DNA of 11,690 bases from Bacteroidales bacterium (lineage in GTDB: Bacteria > Bacteroidota > Bacteroidia > Bacteroidales > JAOZVK01), in assembly GCA_029938185.1 (NCBI GenBank), contig JAOZVK010000129.1, positions 1 to 11,690 of the forward strand, read 5' to 3'. The first letter of the stretch is position 1; each line of letters begins with the position of its first letter. Shown here one piece after another: positions 6,439-11,690 of this stretch. A program made the translations under genes and the position numbers. The notes beneath the pieces were generated by a model that was given only the letters and a program-made list of their open reading frames with translations, was not told the DNA's origin and made no database searches.

Positions 6439-7314
6439 TTATTCGTTTAAAAGAGATTGTTTAGCATTGTCAAGTTTTGCCTTTTCTTTTTCGTTTAGTT
6501 CAGGAAAACTTAAATTAAGTGACTTCATTTTCTCAACAATGATTTGTCCAATAGCTACTCTCGAAAACCACTTATTATCAGCAGGTATAATATGCCAAGG
6601 AGCATAATCTGTTGATGTATTATTAATAGCATCTTCAAATGCTTTTTGATAATCGTCCCAATAACCTCTTTCTGTTATATCGTTTGACGAAAATTTCCAA
6701 TTTTTTTCCTGTCTATTAATTCGGTCAAGAAAACGATTCTTTTGTTCTTCTTTTGACACATTTAGAAAAAATTTCAGAACAATTGTTCCATTTTGATGTA
6801 TATTTTTTTCAAAATTGTTAATTTGTTCATATCTGCTTTTCCAAAAATCATCATTCACATCACTTAGAGAATTTATAGTGGGTATTTGCTCTCCCAAAAT
6901 ATATTCAGGATGAACTTTTGTTACAAGAACATTCTCATAATGAGAACGATTGAAAATACCAATTTGTCCTCGCTCTGGTAAACATTTATAGTGCCTCCAC
7001 AAAAAATCGTGTTCAAGTTCGTTTTTTGATGGTGCTTTAAAACTATAAACATTGCAGCCTTGAGGATTTATACCTGACATAACATGACGAATTGCTCCAT
7101 CTTTGCCGGCTGCATCCATTGCTTGTAAAACTATAAGTAGTGAGTAAGTATCATCAGCATAGAAAACCTCTTGAAGATTTGATAATTCTTTTGTATTTTT
7201 TTTCAGGTCTTTTTTTGCACTATTCTTATCGTATTCACCTACATATTCAGGACTATAATCTTTTAGGGAAATTATATCTCCTTTGGGTACTATTATTTTA
7301 TTTATATCAAACAT
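6439..7314 (-). CDS. Polyphosphate kinase 2, class III-like
   Basis: PPK2 enzymes move phosphate between inorganic polyphosphate and nucleotides. This 291-residue, single-domain protein has Walker A AMDAAGKDG (65-73), the following GINPQGCNVYSFKAPS (81-96), the Walker B region GIFNRSHYENVLV (119-131), KFFLNVSKEEQKNRF (181-195), the lid RQEKNWKFSSND (201-212) and YAPWHIIPADNKWFSR (237-252). GKDG in Walker A and FNRSHYE in Walker B are typical of the class III / polyphosphate:AMP-type subgroup, whose studied members convert AMP and ADP to ATP. Class I enzymes instead read GKGG and FDRSWYNR. Length is normal and no key residue is missing. The start gives the expected N-terminal extension; there is no SD. 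A second-family hairpin repeat starts about 17 bp upstream of the start codon and would lie in the leader or promoter. A class I-like paralogue lies 307 bp upstream on the same strand. Substrate preference is inferred from subfamily motifs. Confidence 0.92.
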   Translation of the reverse strand: MFDINKIIVPKGDIISLKDYSPEYVGEYDKNSAKKDLKKNTKELSNLQEVFYADDTYSLLIVLQAMDAAGKDGAIRHVMSGINPQGCNVYSFKAPSKNELEHDFLWRHYKCLPERGQIGIFNRSHYENVLVTKVHPEYILGEQIPTINSLSDVNDDFWKSRYEQINNFEKNIHQNGTIVLKFFLNVSKEEQKNRFLDRINRQEKNWKFSSNDITERGYWDDYQKAFEDAINNTSTDYAPWHIIPADNKWFSRVAIGQIIVEKMKSLNLSFPELNEKEKAKLDNAKQSLLNE

Positions 7315-7621
7315 ATAGAATTGTTTTTATGGTTATACTTTAAAAGGTTCAATTATTCAATGGTACAATTATACAAAATATTGAATAATAACATATAAAG
7401 ATTTAATAAAAGTAAAATTCTTAACCTAATTTAGTATATATATAAGTGAAAAATCAAAAATAACGAAATTTAGTCTATTTATTTATTTTGTCATTTTCAC
7501 TAATATTAAAAATAAAAGTTAAGTAGTCTTACAAAAGTTTTTCGACATTTGTTTTTGTACGATTATTTATATGACAGCAATTTATAAAAATGCGTAAGCC
7601 ACATTAAATAGGTCGAAGACC
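7315..7621. other. Intergenic region between the two PPK2 genes
   Basis: This 307-bp stretch has no gene. It holds the second-family hairpin repeat (7331-7400), an A/T-rich middle (7400-7520, including ATATATATAAG) and R copy G (7525-7624), which runs into the class I PPK2 stop codon. The spacing and repeats argue against a tight operon for the two kinases. Confidence 0.65.
7331..7400. repeat. Second repeat family, copy 2
   Basis: GGTTATACTTTAAAAGGTTC is followed by AATTATTCAATGGTACAATT. ATTATTCAAT (7352-7361) and ATTGAATAAT (7380-7389) form a perfect 10-bp inverted repeat. It closely matches 2117-2191. It sits just upstream of the class III PPK2 start codon. Confidence 0.7.
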
Positions 7622-7624
7622 TTA
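7525..7624 (-). repeat. R element, copy G (supplies PPK2 stop codon)
   Basis: Read on the minus strand, TAAGGTCTTCGACCTATTTA continues to ATGTGGCTTACGCA and ends TGTCGAAAAACTTTTGTAAG. The TAA at its start is the stop codon of the class I PPK2 gene (7622-7624). It is very similar to copy H, including the outer flank AAGTAG[TC]CT[TA]ACAAAAG. Confidence 0.88.
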
Positions 7625-8413
7625 ATATTTTTGAGGAACAAATGTTTGTTCACTAATTGGAGGTCTAACATAACCTTTTAGTTCTTTTCTTGGTGGAAGA
7701 ATAATTTTTTCTGGTGTTAAGTCTTTATATTTTATTGTTCCCAACAAATGACTAATACAATTAAGTCTAGCCCTTTTTTTACTATCAGCCTCAACAACAT
7801 ACCATGGTGAAATTTTTGTATCAGTATATGCAAACATTTCATCTTTAGCTTTTGAGTACTCAACCCATCTTGTTCTTGATTCTAAATCCATTGGACTTAG
7901 TTTCCATCTTTTTGTAGGGTCTTTTAAGCGAGACTGAAAGCGTCTCTCTTGTTCTTTATCACTTACAGAGAACCAATATTTTATTAAAATTATACCTGAG
8001 CGAATTAACATTCTTTCAAAGTTAGGACATGCTCTTAGAAATTCCCAATATTCATCATCAGAACAAAAACCCATTACTCTTTCGACTCCTGCTCTGTTGT
8101 ACCAGCTTCTATCAAACAAAACCATTTCGCCGGCTGCAGGCAAATGAGCAACATATCTTTTAAAATACCATTGTGTTTTTTCGCGTTCGGTAGGTGTTCC
8201 GAGTGCTACAACTCTACATACACGAGGATTCAAACTTTGAGTAATTCTTTTTATTGTTCCTCCTTTTCCGGCAGCATCTCTGCCTTCAAATGCTACAACA
8301 ACTTTAAGTCCTTTTTCTTTTATCCATGATTGCAATTTTACTAGCTCAATTTGTAGTCGAGCTAATTCTCTTTCATAATCTTTTAAGGATATTGATTTTG
8401 CTTTATGTCCCAT
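7622..8413 (-). CDS. ppk2: Polyphosphate kinase 2, class I-like
   Basis: The 263-residue protein shows the full single-domain PPK2 pattern: Walker A FEGRDAAGKGGTIKRI (42-57), LNPRVCRVVALGTPTEREKTQWYF (61-84), RYVAHLPAAGEMVLFDRSWYNRAGVERVMGF (86-116) containing Walker B, KYWFSVSDKEQERRF (145-159) and the lid DPTKRWKLSPMD (165-176). This matches the Pseudomonas/Sinorhizobium-type class I enzymes, which make NTP from NDP with polyphosphate and can run in reverse. It acts in the cytosol on polyphosphate stores. The start is the only methionine before the conserved SLKDYERELARLQIELVKLQ helix, and the leader AAATATAAT is SD-less. The C-terminal tail (about 232-263) is short and lacks a second domain. 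The stop codon is the first three bases of R copy G. The SrfC-like gene ends 211 bp upstream. Confidence 0.94.
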   Translation of the reverse strand: MGHKAKSISLKDYERELARLQIELVKLQSWIKEKGLKVVVAFEGRDAAGKGGTIKRITQSLNPRVCRVVALGTPTEREKTQWYFKRYVAHLPAAGEMVLFDRSWYNRAGVERVMGFCSDDEYWEFLRACPNFERMLIRSGIILIKYWFSVSDKEQERRFQSRLKDPTKRWKLSPMDLESRTRWVEYSKAKDEMFAYTDTKISPWYVVEADSKKRARLNCISHLLGTIKYKDLTPEKIILPPRKELKGYVRPPISEQTFVPQKY

Positions 8414-8523
8414 ATTATATTTATGTTTTTAAATTAATAACTAAAAAAAGTAAAGTCTTTTAAACTTTTTAATTTCAGAAGAAATAAGCTTTATACAAAA
8501 TAATTTTTGCAAAAGAACTTATT

Positions 8524-8627
8524 AAGTAGCCTAACAAAAGTTTTTCGGCATTTGTTTTTACATAATTAACTATATGACAAGTATTTGTAAAAATGCGTAA
8601 GCCACATTAAATAGGTTGAAGACCTTA
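8524..8627 (-). repeat. R element, copy H (supplies GTPase stop codon)
   Basis: Read on the minus strand, TAAGGTCTTCAACCTATTTA continues to ATGTGGCTTACGCA and ends AAAAACTTTTGTTAGGC. The first TAA is the stop codon of the SrfC-like gene (8625-8627). The head hairpin has one base changed (GGTC-TTC-AACC), weakening the stem by one pair. The outer flank AAGTAGCCTAACAAAAG parallels copy G. Confidence 0.88.
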
Positions 8628-11465
8628 CTTTACTTTTGATAAAAATGTACCTAATTTAGCATCAGCTTCTGCACTTTTGGCATCTTGTACATTTTCTTCG
8701 TAATAAACGTTTGCTTCAAATGAGTTGCGAACTCCAGTTGTCCATTCAACAAAAAATCTTTCGCCTGGAAATTCTACACCTAATTTAAGGTCTTTTTTTG
8801 AAGGAGACGAAATTGCTCTTTCAGTAAAAATTGGTAATTTATCATGTCTTTTTACTTTAGGTCTCTCAGATTCTGCTGCATACTTCCAACCAAGTGAATT
8901 TACAAAGTTGTTTATAATATTGGCAGATATTCTTGCAACTATATCAATATTGCTAGTAAGTTGAAATGTTTCAACATGTTCGCGAGTTGAATCGGCAATA
9001 AATTTTTTAAGATTAACTCTATTTTTATTTTTATTTAATTCTTTAATAATTAAATCCGCAATTTTCTTTTGTAAACCAAGGTTAAATAATATATCTTCAG
9101 ATTTTAGAAGTTCAATATGTTCGAGCCACTTACTTAACAAATTTCCTGCAAATACAAATGCTTTGTCATGTATTTCATCTTTAATATTTTCATCATTTTT
9201 GGCTTCAACTAATGCTTTAATATCTATACCAGTATCTTCGAGTATCTGAACTAATGTAGCCTCATCATCAATACCAAAATAATCTTTTAGTTTATTCATG
9301 ATACTGTCAGCTTCCTCACCTTCGTCGATACTTATAAATTGGTTAAGTAAATCAATTAAATCAACTGGAATTGTTTGACCTTGTTGGCTGCTTGCTTCTT
9401 GTTTAGTCTCGCCCGATAAGTCAATTTGTTTATTCATCATAAGGTCAAAATAAATTTTCCATGATAAATCATCAGAGATAACAAGTCTATCTAATAAATT
9501 TCCAAAAGTATTTTTTTCTTTTTGCATTTTCATCAGTCCCATAAATACTTGTGCTGCATTTATTCTGGCTCTTGAAAGTTTTTCTTCAATATTGCCACCT
9601 TGATAAAATGCCATTAGTTCTTGATGGAGGTCTTTTCGCAGTTCCGAAATTTGTGATCGTATTTGCTCTCTTTTGATTAATGGATCACAAGTTGGGGTCA
9701 AATATTTTACAATATAATTTATACCACTTTTATTTACTTGTGTTGCTTCTTGCCAAGCTTCTTTTGGTTTATGAAAATATTTTATAATATCAGGATGCTG
9801 AATAAATGAGTTCTCCATATCAACAAACTTTTCTTTATAATCCAGTTTAATTGATGTTTCTAATCCTGTTTCAGCTGATCCGTCGTATACATTTTTTGAC
9901 CATTTTGGGTCTCTCAAAAGAAATAGGTTTTTGAAACTTGATGAATTATCCCATCGTTCAATCCATTTATCGCCAACTGATATTCCCATTTGGTCTGCAA
10001 AATTTGCTCCTACTCTTGCTGTCCATTTGCTATTATGTGGACCTAAATCTCCGGGTTTTTCTGTTGCTGGATTTCCTGCAAGTTCAATATTGAATTTGGT
10101 AAATACAACCAACAAAGGAATTAGTTTTTCTATATCATTTTGATGTACTAATGTTGCCAAAGTTCTTTCACGTTCCGAACGTTTTTGAGGCGAAGCTCCA
10201 TGAGTATTTTTTATCCATTCGTACAAGAATTTAGGTAAATCAGCTACTTCAGGTTGCTTGTTATCCATACAAAACAAGAGTGTACTTATTTCGTAATTAA
10301 AATTGTATCTATCAAACAAAAATGCAACTTTTCCTCTAAGAAAAACTAAAAGTTTATCATCATTTTCTTTACCATTAAATGTATCTTCGGGTATTTGCTG
10401 TCTCGAACGTGCACCCGGAAAATCAAGAACATCAGCATCTTTAATAAAGGTTCTATTAGGGTGGTCAGCTGTTTCGGCAGGAAGTGGTAATATTACTTCG
10501 GCTGTTAATGCACTTATAATACTACGTTCGAGCGATGCCATAAGCGAAGTATTATTATATATATTGACATTAGGTTTTTTACTGTCTTTATATAATTCTC
10601 TTAAACGTTCAACATCAAGTATAGTATCAAGTTGTGGTGTTAGTGCAGCAAGTTCACACCTAACTTCGGGCATAAAATTAACTTGTTTCAAACCATAGCT
10701 TAATTTTTCAAATAGCTCGGTAAAAAATGGTTGCTTGCCCCAAAGTATTTCAAATACTTCCCAACGTCTTTCAGCATCAAGATAAGGTATTACTGATGCT
10801 ATATCGTCCCAAAAATTAATATTATTTAAATCTTTTATAATAAAATGGTCTCTAAATTTATGATTTAGATATTCTTTTACTTCATAAACATCATCTTCAT
10901 CAAAACCCGGACTTGGTGCAGATCCCATTTTTTTTGACACCATTTGTAGTGTTGTTTGGATTTCGTCTCTATTTATTTGATATTGATAATGTGTAATATC
11001 AGATAAATATCCATTTGCAATTATTTTAACTATATCAGCCTGACTAAATAATCGTAAAATATATGGTTGTTGTCCCGTCTCATGATTTTGTAAAATAGTA
11101 AATCTTGACACCAATCCTGTTGCTTCTTTTCCTCCTCCTGGGGGATTTATTTTTTCAATAAAATCAACTTTTTCATTTTGACCGGGAACTACAACCTCTA
11201 AAGAATTACCTTCGGGTGTTTTTGCCAAATTAGAAACAAGATATGACTTACCTACCTGACTTTGTCCAAATATTGCTATTGAAGGTCTTTTGGGTACAGC
11301 TTTTTCATATCTGTTTGCAGTTCTCCTATATTTTTTTAAGTTATAAATAGTAACTTTTTGTTTGTCGGGATCTACATTTTCGGCAACCCATTGCATACTA
11401 TCTTCTATAACACTTTTTATAGTTAAACAATCTTGTATTAATTTTTGGTTTTCTTGGTTAGCCAT
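8625..11465 (-). CDS. SrfC-like giant P-loop GTPase (putative virulence factor family)
   Basis: This 946-residue cytosolic protein has an N-terminal helical region (1-60), then RPSIAIFGQSQVGKSYLVSNL (60-80) with Walker A/G1 GQSQVGKS (67-74). DVLDFPGARSR (345-355) fits the G3 DxxG motif, and LLVVFTKFNIEL (451-462) fits G4, with TKFN in place of the usual NKxD/TKxD. The rest (about 560-860) is largely helical, ending in a beta-like segment (LGVEFPGERFFVEWTTGVRNSFEANV, 895-920). The layout and P-loop context resemble the SrfC / 'putative virulence factor' family, named from the Salmonella srfABC locus; their biochemical role is poorly known and dynamin-like behaviour has only been suggested by architecture. 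Proteobacterial SrfC is, as I recall, somewhat shorter. No SrfA or SrfB homologue is in the window; any partner would be beyond 11690. The start gives a normal helical N-terminus; the leader AAATAAATATT has no SD. The stop codon belongs to R copy H. The family call is from recognition, not a search. Confidence 0.75.
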   Translation of the reverse strand: MANQENQKLIQDCLTIKSVIEDSMQWVAENVDPDKQKVTIYNLKKYRRTANRYEKAVPKRPSIAIFGQSQVGKSYLVSNLAKTPEGNSLEVVVPGQNEKVDFIEKINPPGGGKEATGLVSRFTILQNHETGQQPYILRLFSQADIVKIIANGYLSDITHYQYQINRDEIQTTLQMVSKKMGSAPSPGFDEDDVYEVKEYLNHKFRDHFIIKDLNNINFWDDIASVIPYLDAERRWEVFEILWGKQPFFTELFEKLSYGLKQVNFMPEVRCELAALTPQLDTILDVERLRELYKDSKKPNVNIYNNTSLMASLERSIISALTAEVILPLPAETADHPNRTFIKDADVLDFPGARSRQQIPEDTFNGKENDDKLLVFLRGKVAFLFDRYNFNYEISTLLFCMDNKQPEVADLPKFLYEWIKNTHGASPQKRSERERTLATLVHQNDIEKLIPLLVVFTKFNIELAGNPATEKPGDLGPHNSKWTARVGANFADQMGISVGDKWIERWDNSSSFKNLFLLRDPKWSKNVYDGSAETGLETSIKLDYKEKFVDMENSFIQHPDIIKYFHKPKEAWQEATQVNKSGINYIVKYLTPTCDPLIKREQIRSQISELRKDLHQELMAFYQGGNIEEKLSRARINAAQVFMGLMKMQKEKNTFGNLLDRLVISDDLSWKIYFDLMMNKQIDLSGETKQEASSQQGQTIPVDLIDLLNQFISIDEGEEADSIMNKLKDYFGIDDEATLVQILEDTGIDIKALVEAKNDENIKDEIHDKAFVFAGNLLSKWLEHIELLKSEDILFNLGLQKKIADLIIKELNKNKNRVNLKKFIADSTREHVETFQLTSNIDIVARISANIINNFVNSLGWKYAAESERPKVKRHDKLPIFTERAISSPSKKDLKLGVEFPGERFFVEWTTGVRNSFEANVYYEENVQDAKSAEADAKLGTFLSKVK

Positions 11466-11601
11466 AATATTTATTTAGTTTTAATTTTTTTTATAACTTT
11501 ATTAATGAAATATATTTTGTGAACTATTTGATATTAAGCTTGACTAAACTTTTTTTACAAATATTCATTTTTAAACTATTTATTGGCTCTTTGAGCTTAT
11601 T

Positions 11602-11640
11602 TAAGGTCTTCGACCTTACTATTACATGTTTTTTCAGGCT
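11602..11640 (+). repeat. R element, head-only fragment
   Basis: TAAGGTCTTCGACC is exact, and here the hairpin is longer than in other copies because AAGGTC-TTC-GACCTT (11603-11617) is fully palindromic. The following ACTATTACATG...GGCTACACGT loosely parallels CTATTTAATGTGGCTTACGCAT with an 8-base insertion. No tail is visible before the window ends. Confidence 0.55.
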
Positions 11641-11663
11641 ACACGTTTAGTATTGGACATTAT

Positions 11664-11690
11664 TTTATTTTTTGACAGGATTTACAGGAT
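11664..11690. repeat. GACAGGATTTACAGGAT-type repeat (window edge)
   Basis: TTTTTTTGACAGGATTTACA followed by GGAT is a run of two imperfect GACAGGATT / TACAGGAT units after a T-tract. It resembles the GACAGGATTAACAGGATT sequence that I recall as common between genes in Bacteroidetes. It is cut by the window end. Confidence 0.5.

Larger units (their letters stand above)
11466..11690. other. Region upstream of the SrfC-like gene
   Basis: No coding sequence is seen to the window edge. It should contain the promoter of the SrfC-like gene, but no clear -7/-33 pair was found in the A/T-rich sequence. It also has an R-head fragment (11602-11640) and a short repeat at the right edge. Confidence 0.5.

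Noticed and set aside
6439..8413. The two PPK2 genes as one tightly coupled operon
   Set aside because: A 307-bp gap containing two repeat elements separates them; co-transcription is possible but not supported by spacing.
75..8627. R copies as a CRISPR array
   Set aside because: Copies are ~100 bp, in both orientations, irregularly spaced by hundreds to thousands of bases, and no cas gene is present.
75..8627. R elements as integron attC sites
   Set aside because: No RYYYAAC/GTTRRRY core pair at the ends, no integrase, and flanking genes do not form cassettes in one direction.
10303..10698. 131-residue plus-strand open frame inside the SrfC-like gene
   Set aside because: Fully antisense to a long gene with clear GTPase motifs; no family features of its own.

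Overview
The window comes from a very AT-rich bacterial chromosome, most likely a member of the Bacteroidetes (Bacteroidales/Flavobacteriia-like). The basis is: no convincing Shine-Dalgarno sequence before any start codon (A/T-rich leaders instead), a secreted leucine-rich-repeat protein with an 'AQ' signal-peptide end, a SrfC-like giant GTPase, and several intergenic repeat types that look like those common in this phylum (for example GACAGGATTTACAGGAT at the right edge and the GGGCGTTGCCC / GCCCTTTTAAGGGC element near 5.3 kb). The assignment is inference; there is no rRNA or other marker gene here.

Layout. 1-727 holds no gene, only repeats and a long imperfect hairpin. 728-1771 (-) encodes a secreted LRR solenoid. 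A 652-bp divergent intergenic region leads to accC-type biotin carboxylase (2424-3917, +). It converges on pcm, protein-L-isoaspartate O-methyltransferase (4349-4993, -), across a 431-bp region with two copies of a dispersed repeat and a terminator hairpin. Four more genes then lie on the minus strand: an unrecognised coiled-coil protein (5469-6140), a class III-like PPK2 polyphosphate kinase (6439-7314), a class I-like PPK2 (7622-8413) and a 946-residue SrfC-like P-loop GTPase (8625-11465). Gaps of 211-475 bp full of repeats separate these genes, so a compact operon is unlikely and most are probably transcribed separately.

How the genes relate. The two PPK2 enzymes make a biochemically sensible pair: a class III enzyme can take AMP/ADP upward using polyphosphate, and a class I enzyme interconverts NDP and NTP with polyphosphate. 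The biotin carboxylase lacks its biotin carrier and carboxyltransferase partners here. The SrfC-like protein probably has partners outside the window. No functional link among the other genes is visible.

The most unusual structure is a roughly 100-bp dispersed intergenic element, called 'R' here. It has eight recognisable copies plus three fragments. Its head is a small hairpin, TAAGGTCTTCGACC, and its tail is TCGAAAAACTTTTGTAA. In two genes (class I PPK2 and the SrfC-like GTPase) the first three bases of the element are the stop codon. One copy has a tandemly duplicated head, and one has perfect 13-bp inverted ends. I see no transposase gene, CRISPR array, tRNA or rRNA in the window.
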